Notes: generated from the sequence alone by a model not told the origin. Counted from the first letter of the stretch, positions 41,519 through 50,726 are shown. The stretch is DNA of 64,000 nt from Gemmatimonadota bacterium (GCA_028875345.1 JAPPEG010000068.1:1-64000); one strand, 5' to 3'. Translations and numbers: made by a program.

Positions 41519-43960
41519 ATGGTCAAAAAGAACAAACGCGCCAAAACCCAAGCCCCGGCAAAGGCCGATAGGCCGCCCTTGTGGAATCACCGACTTTTTC
41601 CGCTGGTCTTTTTTCTCGCCTTGAGTTTGCTGTACTTCTACGAGTTGCCGCTGTCGGACAAGATCGTCTTTGGCATGGACGTGGGGACGGATTACCACAA
41701 GGGCGCGGACTTGAGCTTCTGGGACAAGGTGCAGACTGTGGACCAGCCGATGTGGGATCCCAAGATGGGCGGCTTCCCCCAGTCTGAGGCGATTCGTCCC
41801 CAGTACTTCCCGGCCTACGTCCTGTACTTTTTTACGAGCTTTCAGCGGTATATTGGGTGGCGCTATATCCTGACGATGTTTGTCGCTGGTTTGGGGATGT
41901 ACGCGTACTTGCGGCAGATTCACGTGGGGGGTCGCGCTGCGCTGTGGGGTGGGGTGGCGTTTATGTCTGCGCCGACCTTTTTGGCGTTTCCGTTGGCTGG
42001 GCACTATGCCAAGATGGGGGTCATCGCTCTGTTCCCGTGGATTATCTGGGCGTTGGAAAAGGCTCTGGCGCAGAGGCGGCTGATTTATTGGGCGGCGGTC
42101 GGGGTGCTGATAGGGGCGTGTATTTACTCGCATCCGCCGATGACGTACTTCGCGCTGTTGGGTCTCGGCGTCTATTTCCTATTTAAGTTGTACCAGATGC
42201 GCCGCGAGCGAGCCTTGGTTCGGCGCTTTATTCATTTTATAGGTGCGGTGGTGCTGGGGTTGGCGTTGGGGGCTGAGGGGGCTTTTCCGGTGATGATGTA
42301 CACTCGCGCTGAGTCCAAGCGGGCTACGGGCGATGAGGTGGGGGGTAAGACTGCGGAGGAACAGCTCGCGTATGCGCGGAGCTGGTCGCTGCATCCGGAG
42401 GAAGTGGCGTCGCTGGTGGTGCCGGAGTTCGGGGGGTACGACGATGTGTTGGTGCAGGGCGGCTCGCGCTATTGGGGGCGCAATGCGTTTAAAATTAACT
42501 CCGAGTACTTTGGCGCGTTGGCCTTGCTGTTGGCGCTGTTGATGGTGCCGGAGAGTCGGCGACGACCGCAGGTGGCGCTATTGGGCGGCGTGTTTGTGCT
42601 GGCGTTGGCGTACGTGTTGGGTGAGCATACGCCCGTGCATTGGCTGGCGTTTCACTTGCTGCCTGGGGCGGATGTGCAGCGCGCGATTGGCATGGGTTCG
42701 TTTGTGTTTGCGTTTGCTGGGTGTGCGATGGCGGGGTTGGGGTTGCAGCGGGTGTTGGACGCGGACGCGGATGAGCGGGCGTTGTTGCGGAAACGCTTGG
42801 CGTATGTCGGCGGCGTCCTTGCGGCGCTCGCTTTGCTGGTGGCGCTTTTTCCGAAGGGGACGACTGAGGCTTGGATAAATTTGTTTTACGGAGACATTGC
42901 GCCGCAGAAGCGGGCGGTGTTGGCTGGGAGCTACGATTGGATTGCGCGCGGCGGTTGGTACGTGGTGGTGGCTTTGGGTTCGGGTTTGGCGTTGCTCTTT
43001 CTGCGGCTGGGGGGGCAGCTTTCGGCGACGGTGTTGGTGGGGGGATTGTGTGCGGTGACGCTGTTTGATACGTGGCGCGTCGATCGGGTTTATTTGCACT
43101 ATCGGGATCCGGGGCACTATGCGGATATTCGCCGGGAGAATCCGCGCGCGGTGCAGTTTTTGCAAAGCGATGAGTCGCTTTTTCGCGTCTTGCCCTTGCC
43201 TAACTTCCGGGTGTTGGAGGAGCCGGGGTATCACTTGTACGGGGTTTGGTCCATTACGGGATTTCACGATTTGACGGTGGGGCGCTACGACCGGATGCTG
43301 AAGGAGTTTGAGCCGAGGGTGGAGCAGTTTCTGCGTTCGGGCGCGCCGTCGGCTGGATTTCAGTCGCTGTTGAATTTGCTCAATGGGAAGTATTTGGCTG
43401 TGCCTAAGCCTATAGAATTGAATATGGCGGCGTATCCGCTGCGCTTTGAGGGGGCGCGCTATCGGCTGTACGAAAATCCGCAGGCGTTGCCGTGGTTTTA
43501 CTTGGTGCCGGAAGCGGAGGTGTTGGATAGCGGTGAGGCCGTGTTGACGCGGCTGTTGAGTGGGCGGGTGGACCCGCAGGGCGTGGCGTTGCTGGAGAAG
43601 GCACCGGCGGTGCGGCTCGATGGGGCGGGGGATCGGGCGGGGGATCGGGTGGAGCGGTTGGCGTATGATCCAAAGGAGGGGTTGATTCGCTTGCGGACGC
43701 AGAGTGCGGGGGCGCGCGTGTTGGTGGTGGCGGAGAATTACCAGTCGAATTGGTCGGTGTGGGTGGATGGGGAGGAGGCCGAGATGTTGCGCGTACATTA
43801 TATATGGAAGGGCGTGGCGTTGCCGGCTGGGGAACACGAGGTGGAGTTGCGCTATTTTTCGCCAGTGTTGGCTTGGGCGCGGGGGATGGGGTTGGTGGGG
43901 TTGGTGGTGGTTGTGGGTGTGGTGGTGGCGGCGTGGCGGCAGCGGCGGCGGGATGGTTGA
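41519..43960 (+). CDS. YfhO-like GT-C membrane protein
   Basis: An 813-aa integral membrane protein with about twelve to fourteen hydrophobic helices in its first about 530 residues and a soluble C-terminal domain that ends in another membrane helix (GLVGLVVVVGVVVAAW). The first large loop contains MDVGTDYHKGADLSFWDKV near residue 53, the acidic pair typical of GT-C enzymes. YfhO-family proteins transfer sugars from lipid carriers to cell-envelope acceptors. It follows a GT4 gene by 17 bp, so the two may serve one glycosylation step. Acceptor unknown. Confidence 0.8.
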   Translation: MVKKNKRAKTQAPAKADRPPLWNHRLFPLVFFLALSLLYFYELPLSDKIVFGMDVGTDYHKGADLSFWDKVQTVDQPMWDPKMGGFPQSEAIRPQYFPAYVLYFFTSFQRYIGWRYILTMFVAGLGMYAYLRQIHVGGRAALWGGVAFMSAPTFLAFPLAGHYAKMGVIALFPWIIWALEKALAQRRLIYWAAVGVLIGACIYSHPPMTYFALLGLGVYFLFKLYQMRRERALVRRFIHFIGAVVLGLALGAEGAFPVMMYTRAESKRATGDEVGGKTAEEQLAYARSWSLHPEEVASLVVPEFGGYDDVLVQGGSRYWGRNAFKINSEYFGALALLLALLMVPESRRRPQVALLGGVFVLALAYVLGEHTPVHWLAFHLLPGADVQRAIGMGSFVFAFAGCAMAGLGLQRVLDADADERALLRKRLAYVGGVLAALALLVALFPKGTTEAWINLFYGDIAPQKRAVLAGSYDWIARGGWYVVVALGSGLALLFLRLGGQLSATVLVGGLCAVTLFDTWRVDRVYLHYRDPGHYADIRRENPRAVQFLQSDESLFRVLPLPNFRVLEEPGYHLYGVWSITGFHDLTVGRYDRMLKEFEPRVEQFLRSGAPSAGFQSLLNLLNGKYLAVPKPIELNMAAYPLRFEGARYRLYENPQALPWFYLVPEAEVLDSGEAVLTRLLSGRVDPQGVALLEKAPAVRLDGAGDRAGDRVERLAYDPKEGLIRLRTQSAGARVLVVAENYQSNWSVWVDGEEAEMLRVHYIWKGVALPAGEHEVELRYFSPVLAWARGMGLVGLVVVVGVVVAAWRQRRRDG

Positions 43961-44014
43961 CATACGGATGGTGGTGGGTGATATTTGCCGACAGTCTTGG
44001 AAGAGGCGTATGTT

Positions 44015-44389
44015 ATGGATAGTGGCGCGATAGATTGGACTATTGTAAGCATCTGTATCGCGTTGGCGAGCGTCGGTATCGCTTTGGCGGGGTTAATACT
44101 GGCTACGACGCGGGGTATTCGCGCCGATATGCGGGATATTCGCGCCGATATGCGGGCACTTTCAGATCGGCTGGACAAGAGGATAGATGATCTTGCGGCA
44201 CGTCAGGACAAGAGGATAGATGATTTTGCGGCGCGGATGGAAGATCGGCTGGGGCGGTTGGAGCAGGAGCAGGCGCGGATGAATGGGGTGCTGGAGACGA
44301 TACGGGCGGGACTCTCGTATCGGGTGGAGCGGGCGGATGCGGGCGAGCGCGTGGCGGAAGATGCCGAATCGTACGAGCCAGAGGGGTGA
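44015..44389 (+). CDS. Small membrane protein with a coiled-coil tail
   Basis: A 124-aa protein with one N-terminal membrane segment (VSICIALASVGIALAGLILA) followed by a charged alpha-helical tail rich in RADMRDIRADMRALSDRLDK and RIDDLAARQDKRIDDFAAR repeats, predicted coiled coil. The tail is encoded by tandem DNA repeats. The track begins at TTG 43985; ATG 44015 is closer to the RBS-like AGAGG and gives the expected short N-tail. No family assignment. It is the last gene before an AT-rich promoter region. Confidence 0.7.
   Translation: MDSGAIDWTIVSICIALASVGIALAGLILATTRGIRADMRDIRADMRALSDRLDKRIDDLAARQDKRIDDFAARMEDRLGRLEQEQARMNGVLETIRAGLSYRVERADAGERVAEDAESYEPEG
44116..44239 (+). repeat. Nested tandem repeats inside the coiled-coil gene
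   Basis: A 21-bp unit (TATTCGCGCCGATATGCGGG plus one base) occurs twice at 44116-44157, and a 33-bp unit beginning GACAAGAGGATAGATGAT occurs twice at 44174-44239 with four changes. Both are multiples of three, so the coiled-coil heptads are preserved. Confidence 0.8.
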
Positions 44390-44577
44390 ACGGCGGGAGA
44401 ACTTCAATGCAGAGTCAGATTCCCGAACGGAACCCAGACCCATTTGTTGCTGGCTGCCCTGCAACTCACGTAAGCGCTTCCGCTTGCCATTGGCCATCCT
44501 GCGCGCCTTTCCTAAATGAAGGCTTTACAGGGGGGATAGGGTTTTTTTCACTAAGTATTTTAATAGGTAATTTACAC
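44390..44577. other. Noncoding gap upstream of the surface-protein promoter
   Basis: No convincing gene is seen here. A GTG-started frame runs through to 44697 but has no ribosome-binding site, an irregular composition and overlaps the promoter. The sequence turns from GC-rich to strongly AT-rich at about 44520. Confidence 0.5.
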
Positions 44578-44606
44578 TTGACACTTCTATTTTTTCTCGG
44601 TATAAT
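44578..44606 (+). promoter_or_regulatory. Consensus sigma70-type promoter
   Basis: TTGACA at 44578-44583 and TATAAT at 44601-44606 with exactly 17 bp between them, a perfect consensus. Transcription would begin near 44613, about 20 bp before the leader ORF start. Confidence 0.9.
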
Positions 44607-44632
44607 TAGCTCTATTGTAGAGGAGAACGCGT

Positions 44633-44770
44633 ATGCGTTATGGACGAGAAAGCCGCGAAAGGGGGCATATGAAACACGCAAAAACGCAAATTCTTAGTGG
44701 GTTTGAAGTAAATCCATCTTTTCATATCACTTTCTTAATCAGGGACGCGATCCCTGGGGAGGTTTCATAA
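44633..44770 (+). CDS. 45-residue leader ORF upstream of the surface protein
   Basis: A 45-codon frame beginning MRYGRESRERGHMKHAKTQ, rich in Arg, Lys and His, with a good GGAG site (44622-44625) seven bases before its ATG. It lies just downstream of a perfect promoter and its TAA overlaps the start codon of the 1263-aa surface protein (TAATG), so termination would deliver the ribosome to that start. It has no recognised family and no membrane segment. Either a coupled regulatory leader or a small protein in its own right. Confidence 0.65.
   Translation: MRYGRESRERGHMKHAKTQILSGFEVNPSFHITFLIRDAIPGEVS
44740..44762 (+). promoter_or_regulatory. Hairpin abutting the surface-protein ribosome-binding site
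   Basis: CAGGGA-CGCGA-TCCCTG (44740-44756) forms a six-bp stem directly followed by the GGGAGG Shine-Dalgarno sequence. It lies inside the leader ORF, so ribosomes finishing the leader would open it. Effect on translation is inferred. Confidence 0.5.
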
Positions 44771-47700
44771 TGATACACATGAAGTCGCTAATCCGGCGTT
44801 TGGATTGCGTCCCTTGGTTGCTGGCCGCTTGCGCCTTGGTATGGGCCGGAGAGGCCACGGCGCAAATTACTCTCTCGTTGGATAAGTACGAAATCAACGA
44901 GCGCCAGGGGAAGGACGGTGCGTCAGTTGACCTCGTGGTTACAGCCAAAGCTTCTGCAAAGGCGGCGGATTCAGACGCGTTTATAGAATTGAGTGTGACA
45001 CCGGGTGATGATGGTGCTGACGCTAACGCCCGTATCTCCGTAGGTGCTTTGGATCGTCTAAAGATCGAGAAGGGTGCGGATTCGGGGACGTTAACGCTCA
45101 AGATCTTTCCCAATGACGACACAACCGATGACGCGGATATGAACGTTGTGATTGCCGGTGCCTTCGTGAGGGGAGGGGGCTTTAATGCTACTACCGGTGT
45201 TGTGACCCCGACTACATTTCGCCTCGGTGACGACGATGGAGCGAGCACGCGCATACGTCTCTCGGTTGACATGCAGGATTTAAAGGACGAAGGCGACGCC
45301 ATGGACATCAAGGTTACAGCAACCTTGGATGGCATGAAAGTAACGTCAGCCGGAAACGCCACAGCGACTCCCCCTGTTGCCGCATCCGACAGGGAAGTGA
45401 AGTTTCAATTGGAGCCTGTTGAGTTGACTGCCGCAGGAGCCGCCGCCGTTTTTACTACGACGGAGACGGCATTTTTAGTCGGTGAATACGGTCAACTTTT
45501 CGCCGCTGACCCACCTGGATTCGCGAAGCGCGATCAGCACTTTGATGTGTTGGGTGGCTTTAAAACAGTAACCATTGCTAAGGGTAAGGTTTCCGGGGAG
45601 GCGACTCTTAAGATTGATCCGAGGGCCTTCGCCGACGACGAGGACGGACCTCTGTACATCATGATAGGGGCAAGAGAAGCAGATGCTGCCTCTTCGATAG
45701 CAAATGCAGGCAATATCGCAACGGCAGGACAGGTAGCTACAGATGCTACCAATCTTACAATTATGCCCGCCGTAATCAAGATAACCAAGGGCGATGTGGC
45801 TCAAGTGAAAAGTATTGTAGCCATTCCCAGTGGTCGCGATTCCGATATGCTCCGAGAGAGCGATCCAGAAACGACGATCCAGCTACTAGTTACCTTGGAG
45901 AATGCAGCCGGCGACGAGGGGCAGCCTGTGGCAGTCACGATCGCCGACTCGACCGACAATCGCGATACGGATTATCAGGCGAGGTTGGGGCCTTCTCTAA
46001 AAGTTGAGGCAGGTAAGACAACGGGAATAGTGGAGGTCATCGTCACGCCTGAGGACGACGACAATAAGGCCGATGCTAAGTTTGGAGTGGTAGCCTCGAT
46101 TCCTGGCCGCTCTAGGGATGTAAAGGTGGAGACGATCACGATCGTAGACGAGGACAAGGATACCGGGAGCATATCCCTGACGGGAGTAGTGCAGGTGGAT
46201 GGCCGTGACGACCTTGTGATATACGAGCAAGACGGTGCGGTTACTGTTGAGGTCACCGCGACCGTGAACGGCAAGCCCTTGAGCACGGATGCGGCAGTGG
46301 CCTTGACTCTGTCCGCAGCAGGCGACGCCAAAGGAGGATCGGCGATCCGCGATGTGGACTATGACTTAGATTCTCGTACCTTCGTGATACCGAAGGGTGA
46401 GTCCTCTGCGACGACAGAGGTCACTATTATACCAGAGGACGACGCGGACACGGACGACGAGACGATCATCTTGGGGGATCTGAATGCTAAAGCCGGACAG
46501 GGTGATGCTCCAGCAACAGATCTTGATCCTGCGATCGCAGTCGGGACCTTGACCATAACGCTGAAGGGTGGAGCTGACCCGGACGCTCCGACAGAAGACG
46601 CAGAGGAAGACGCAGAACCCGAACCTGCCCTTGCGTTGGTTGATGAGGAAACAGACGTAGCGGGCACAGTTGGTGAGGCGTTGTCGAAGGACCTGCCGGA
46701 AGTGAGTGGAACATCTGTGGACGAAGATTCCGAGGTGGAATATCTCCTCTCCGGTACTCTCCCTGCTGGCCTGTCGTTTGACGCGGAAGCACGGACGATT
46801 TCAGGTACGCCGACGGCGGTAGGAGAAGCCAAGGTTGAGTACATTGCATTGGTCAATGGTACCAACATTAGGAAAACCTACACCATCACTATCTCGGAAA
46901 AGCCGGCGCCTGAGATTAATCTCGAAGGCATCGCCTCGACTCATACTTCGGTTCGCGAAAACGGCGGTGAGGCTTCCATCACGCTGACCGTGACGTTGGA
47001 GAAGGCCGCTGGAGCTGGTGGCGAGGATGTCACTCTCTCCATTGTCACTCCTACCGAAGGCAAAGCGGCCCATCGCGATGTGGATTTCGACGCGACCTTG
47101 CAAGGAAGCGTCACTATTGCAGAAGGTGCGACCTCCGGGACGGCGACGCTGACCGTGACGCCCAAGGACAACACGACGGCGGATGGTCATAAGGCCTTCG
47201 GTGTGCAGGCTACTTCATCGAGCGGACACACGGCCATAGTCAATATCGGGATCTCCGATAACGAGTCGGCCAGTCAGGGCATCGCGCTGTCGGTGGATCC
47301 GGACGAGGTAAGCGAGGGTACTTCGACTGATGTCACAGTAACCGCGTCCTTGGACGGCAAGGCATCGGAAAGCGATGTAACGGTGTCCATCTCCATTGAT
47401 GCTGCCTCTTCGTCAGCGACCCGCGATGTAGATTACAGCGCGGTGTTCGACGGCGGATCTGAGGTTACGATTGCAGCCGGAGATATATCTGGTTCGGCGA
47501 CCGTGACCATCTCCGCAGTATCCGACGATGACGGCGACGAGACCATCGTCCTGGTGGGTTCAGCCGACGGCTTAGGTATGGGATCGGCAGCCATCACGCT
47601 GGTAGAAGGCATGATGGATGACGACGACATGGCCGGTGATGACGGCATGGCCGGTGATGACGACATGGCCGGTGATGACGACATGGCCGGTGATGACGAC

Positions 47701-48561
47701 ATGATGGCGGGCCTCCATTTCGCCGAAACGGTTGACGCCCAGGCGTACACCGCTGGTGCGGCGATCACTCCTTTGGTGGTGCCGGAAGCTACGGGCGGTG
47801 AAGGCGATGTATCGTATCGCGCCTTCGACTTGCCTGCTGGCTTGACGTTTGACGAGGCCACGCGGACGATTTCGGGCACGCCCGAAGCCGCGGGGACCGC
47901 TGAAGCCACCGTCTTGGCGCAGGACAGCGCAGGTGCCGCCGCCACGTTGACCATCTCCATCACGGTCAACCCGGCGCTGAGCTTCGGCGACTTGTTCGGC
48001 GCTGGTAAGATCATTCCGACGGATGGTGGTTTGACTGAAATCCGCGAATTCGTCGTTGGCCAGCGCGTGGAGGGCCTCACGCTGCCGGAGGGCGCAGGCG
48101 GCACGGCACCGTTGACGTACACCCTCTCGCCGGCCCTGCCAGCGGGCCTGACGTTTGACGCGGTCACGCGGACGATTGCGGGCACGCCGACGGCGGCGAG
48201 CGAGAGCGTGACCCTATATACGTACACGGTCACGGACGCCAACGGCGCGAGCGTATCGATGTCGTTGCAGACGCTGCCAGCCGCATTCTCCTTGGCGAAC
48301 AACTTTCCGAACCCGTTCAACCCAGCGACGACGATTCAGTATGCGTTGCCGCAGGCGGCGGACGTGGAGTTGACCGTGTATAATGTCCTCGGTCAGCCGG
48401 TTCGGACGTTGGTAGCCGAGCATCAGAATGCGGGTCGCTACGTCGTGGAGTGGGACGCGACGAACGACAGTGGTCACAGCTTGTCTTCGGGGATGTATTT
48501 CTACCGCTTGCAGGCGGGCGGTGAGTTCCACGAAGTCAAGAAGATGCTACTGCTCAAGTAA
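44770..48561 (+). CDS. Large secreted surface protein with Calx-beta and Ig-like domains and a C-terminal sorting domain
   Basis: A 1263-aa protein with a signal peptide ending AGEATAQ near residue 32. Repeated Calx-beta-type modules follow (for example SEGTSTDVTVTASLDG, ATRDVDYSAVF, DGDETIVLVG), then putative Ig modules with the pattern LPAGLTFDEATRTISGTP that occurs three times. An Asp-rich (DDDMAG) repeat lies near residue 955. The last about 90 residues carry FPNPFNPATTIQYALP and GMYFYRLQAGGEF, the FlgD-like or T9SS type A sorting domain of FCB bacteria. Calx-beta and Asp-rich segments suggest calcium binding and adhesion. Expression is probably coupled to the leader ORF. Confidence 0.88.
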   Translation: MIHMKSLIRRLDCVPWLLAACALVWAGEATAQITLSLDKYEINERQGKDGASVDLVVTAKASAKAADSDAFIELSVTPGDDGADANARISVGALDRLKIEKGADSGTLTLKIFPNDDTTDDADMNVVIAGAFVRGGGFNATTGVVTPTTFRLGDDDGASTRIRLSVDMQDLKDEGDAMDIKVTATLDGMKVTSAGNATATPPVAASDREVKFQLEPVELTAAGAAAVFTTTETAFLVGEYGQLFAADPPGFAKRDQHFDVLGGFKTVTIAKGKVSGEATLKIDPRAFADDEDGPLYIMIGAREADAASSIANAGNIATAGQVATDATNLTIMPAVIKITKGDVAQVKSIVAIPSGRDSDMLRESDPETTIQLLVTLENAAGDEGQPVAVTIADSTDNRDTDYQARLGPSLKVEAGKTTGIVEVIVTPEDDDNKADAKFGVVASIPGRSRDVKVETITIVDEDKDTGSISLTGVVQVDGRDDLVIYEQDGAVTVEVTATVNGKPLSTDAAVALTLSAAGDAKGGSAIRDVDYDLDSRTFVIPKGESSATTEVTIIPEDDADTDDETIILGDLNAKAGQGDAPATDLDPAIAVGTLTITLKGGADPDAPTEDAEEDAEPEPALALVDEETDVAGTVGEALSKDLPEVSGTSVDEDSEVEYLLSGTLPAGLSFDAEARTISGTPTAVGEAKVEYIALVNGTNIRKTYTITISEKPAPEINLEGIASTHTSVRENGGEASITLTVTLEKAAGAGGEDVTLSIVTPTEGKAAHRDVDFDATLQGSVTIAEGATSGTATLTVTPKDNTTADGHKAFGVQATSSSGHTAIVNIGISDNESASQGIALSVDPDEVSEGTSTDVTVTASLDGKASESDVTVSISIDAASSSATRDVDYSAVFDGGSEVTIAAGDISGSATVTISAVSDDDGDETIVLVGSADGLGMGSAAITLVEGMMDDDDMAGDDGMAGDDDMAGDDDMAGDDDMMAGLHFAETVDAQAYTAGAAITPLVVPEATGGEGDVSYRAFDLPAGLTFDEATRTISGTPEAAGTAEATVLAQDSAGAAATLTISITVNPALSFGDLFGAGKIIPTDGGLTEIREFVVGQRVEGLTLPEGAGGTAPLTYTLSPALPAGLTFDAVTRTIAGTPTAASESVTLYTYTVTDANGASVSMSLQTLPAAFSLANNFPNPFNPATTIQYALPQAADVELTVYNVLGQPVRTLVAEHQNAGRYVVEWDATNDSGHSLSSGMYFYRLQAGGEFHEVKKMLLLK
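47623..47703 (+). repeat. 18-bp tandem repeat encoding DDDMAG units
   Basis: Four near-identical 18-bp units (GACGACATGGCCGGTGAT, one with GGC for GAC) plus a partial fifth lie in frame, encoding a DDMAGD hexapeptide repeat between a Calx-beta module and an Ig-like module. Copy number could change by slippage without a frameshift. Confidence 0.9.
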
Positions 48562-48585
48562 GCACCCACACTGCACAGCGAGTTA

Positions 48586-48627
48586 GTGAAATGGGACCTC
48601 AAACCTCAGATTGGGGTCCCATTTCAC
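48586..48627 (+). terminator. Hairpin between the two surface-protein genes
   Basis: GTGAAATGGGACC and its exact complement form a 13-bp perfect stem with a 16-nt loop. No T-run follows, so it may be a processing or attenuation hairpin rather than a full terminator. It resembles the terminator after the next gene. Confidence 0.6.
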
Positions 48628-48653
48628 TATATAAAATAGAAGGAGAAGCAACT

Positions 48654-50651
48654 ATGCAGAACAGCGTGCGCAAGACATTTCCTCTTGCCATCGCCCTGTT
48701 GCTCGCACTCTGTGGTGCTGCTGTCGCCGGGGATAACGCGAATGTCGTCATTTCGCTGGATGGGGAACATGCTGCCGCCGGTGCTGGTGAGCCAGTACAG
48801 GTGGCAGTGTCGGCCGCTGGAATGGTCGGGGTAAATCAGTTTGAAGTTACCCTGACGGTATTGCCCGCGGATGCCTTTGATCTAGCGGCGACGACCTTTA
48901 CCCCTGCTTTTGGTTTTTCGCCCGGCGTGGAAGAGTTAGGGGATGGGCAGGTCAAAAGTGGTGCGGCTGCTCTCGGCGAATCGATAAATGGCGATGGTGC
49001 TTTGGGTGTTTTTACCCTCACGACGTCAAGTAGTTTTAGCAGGAATTCCCCGGCCGAGGTTGTGGTGAGCAGCGTGTCCATTGGGTCGTCATCTGTGGAC
49101 CGGGATGTCCTTGGTGCCGAGGGATTGTTTATCGTCAACTGGGCCGTGCCCCCGCCGAATATGTCGGCGACCTCATCGGTTTCCCTTAACCCGGCCTATT
49201 CCTCGGTCGGCACAGGTGCGGCCGCGGATGGCAGCCCCGGCGAGATCGAGTTCTCGGTCAATTTTACTGATGATGGTCTCCCCGCCAAGGGCCAGACCAT
49301 TGCTTGGGACATCACTAATACCGGCTCGCGGTCGGTCTATCTGCTCGGTGTCGGCGAGGTTCCCTCTGGCGTGTATGTATGCCTGCGGAATGTGACCGAT
49401 GAGGCTGGCGATGCCGCGGTACAGTTCGATGCCGAAGGCAACCTAAAGGCCGCGGCGACTTCGCTCGACGTTCGGGCGCGCACGACTGCTGTAAATCCGG
49501 CCGGTGACACCATTGATTTGGCCGTTGATTTCGACGTCACATGGGCGGTGCCAGATCCGGATCAGTTGATGTTCGTCTCGCAGGTTTCCCTGAATGATGA
49601 TGACAATGCCCGCAACGAGCTAGTCGCGGGTCCGGGTACGAAAATCCCAGTCGTGCTGTCCGCGGCCGGGCTAGCCGGCGTGAAGCAGGTTGAGGCCATC
49701 GTGACAGTGTCGCCCGCCGATGCCTTTGATCTGGAGGCCACCACGTTTTCGGGTTCCTCTGCGTTTATCTTGTCGGCACCGGGCGTGGAAGTCTCCGGCA
49801 ATCAGGTGCGGGGCGGCGCAGTCGTTCTCAGTAATGCCGTAGATGGCGATGCCGATCTGGGAACTTTCACCCTCGTCACGTCGGACAGCTTTACCGAGGA
49901 TATGGAAGCGGATATTGTGGTTCACAGCGTGTCCCTCGGCCCGTCGTCTGGCGTGCGCGATTACTTGGACACCGAGTTGTTGAGCCGCAGCATGCATCTC
50001 AACCGGCCGGATCCGCTGCTGGTGGCTACCGCGTCGCAGGATGGCAACAAGGTGATTTCTAAGGTCAATTTCACCAATCTCTGGGGCGATCCGGGCGAAG
50101 GTCAGCTCATCAAGTGGGACGTGTATAACCGGAGCGCGCTGTGGGTGTCCGTGCTCGGTATTGGCACGATTCCCCCTCATGGTAGCGCGTTCGTGCGCAA
50201 TACGACCGATGCCGACGGCAATTCGTCGATTGAGGTTGATACCGAGATCATGTCTTTCCTCAGTGTTACGGCGAGTACCGCCACGGAGAATGCGGCCGGC
50301 AAGGCCCTCGACTTGGCGATTGACTTCAGCGCGATTTGGGCTGCTGCCAAGCCACTAGCCGCCCTGCCGTTGGCTAGCTCGCTGAGTCAGAACTATCCCA
50401 ACCCTTTCAATCCGGAAACCACGATTCCCTACGCTCTGAGCAGCGATGCGATCGTCTCCCTGACGATTTACAACATCGCGGGTCAGGTCGTGCGCAGGCT
50501 GGTTGACGGCGAGGCGCTGGCCGCAGGTCAGTACCAAGCCGTGTGGGATGGCCGGAGCGAAAGTGGCGCTAGCGTCGCCAGTGGCATGTATTTTTACTTG
50601 CTCCACGCCGACGACTACGTAGCTAAGCGCAAGATGGTGCTGCTAAGGTAG
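48654..50651 (+). CDS. Secreted cohesin-like repeat protein with a C-terminal sorting domain
   Basis: A 665-aa protein with a signal peptide ending AAVAGDN near residue 24. Two related halves follow, each with a cohesin-like beta-sandwich (VQVAVSAAGMVGVNQFEVTLTV and VVLSAAGLAGVKQVEAIVTV, both leading to PADAFDL and ATTF). The C-terminus has YPNPFNPETTIPYAL and GMYFYLLHADDY, the same sorting domain as the upstream protein. The track start at 48591 lies in the hairpin; ATG 48654 follows AAGGAG and opens the signal peptide. It lies 92 bp downstream of the larger surface protein and may be transcribed with it. Confidence 0.85.
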   Translation: MQNSVRKTFPLAIALLLALCGAAVAGDNANVVISLDGEHAAAGAGEPVQVAVSAAGMVGVNQFEVTLTVLPADAFDLAATTFTPAFGFSPGVEELGDGQVKSGAAALGESINGDGALGVFTLTTSSSFSRNSPAEVVVSSVSIGSSSVDRDVLGAEGLFIVNWAVPPPNMSATSSVSLNPAYSSVGTGAAADGSPGEIEFSVNFTDDGLPAKGQTIAWDITNTGSRSVYLLGVGEVPSGVYVCLRNVTDEAGDAAVQFDAEGNLKAAATSLDVRARTTAVNPAGDTIDLAVDFDVTWAVPDPDQLMFVSQVSLNDDDNARNELVAGPGTKIPVVLSAAGLAGVKQVEAIVTVSPADAFDLEATTFSGSSAFILSAPGVEVSGNQVRGGAVVLSNAVDGDADLGTFTLVTSDSFTEDMEADIVVHSVSLGPSSGVRDYLDTELLSRSMHLNRPDPLLVATASQDGNKVISKVNFTNLWGDPGEGQLIKWDVYNRSALWVSVLGIGTIPPHGSAFVRNTTDADGNSSIEVDTEIMSFLSVTASTATENAAGKALDLAIDFSAIWAAAKPLAALPLASSLSQNYPNPFNPETTIPYALSSDAIVSLTIYNIAGQVVRRLVDGEALAAGQYQAVWDGRSESGASVASGMYFYLLHADDYVAKRKMVLLR

Positions 50652-50685
50652 TTTTCTCAGCGGGACAACAGCAGCAATCAGTGAG

Positions 50686-50726
50686 TGAAATGGGGCCTCA
50701 ATGAGGGGTCCCATTTCCTTTTTTGG
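50686..50726 (+). terminator. Intrinsic terminator after the cohesin-like gene
   Basis: GAAATGGGGCCTC pairs with GAGGGGTCCCATTTC, then CCTTTTTT. The stem shares its sequence with the hairpin at 48586, suggesting a common origin for the 3' ends of the two surface-protein genes. Confidence 0.85.

Noticed and set aside
42578-43963. Long minus-strand ORF of 461 aa opposite the YfhO-like gene
   Set aside because: Composition is His/Arg/Pro-rich and repetitive, typical of an antisense shadow of a GC-rich gene. The plus-strand frame has membrane helices and a proper start.
44468-44490. Short hairpin near AAGCGCTTCCGCTT as a terminator
   Set aside because: The stem is only five base pairs and no T-run follows.
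44386-44697. 103-aa ORF overlapping the surface-protein promoter
   Set aside because: GTG start, no RBS, and it runs through the consensus promoter and into the leader ORF in another frame.
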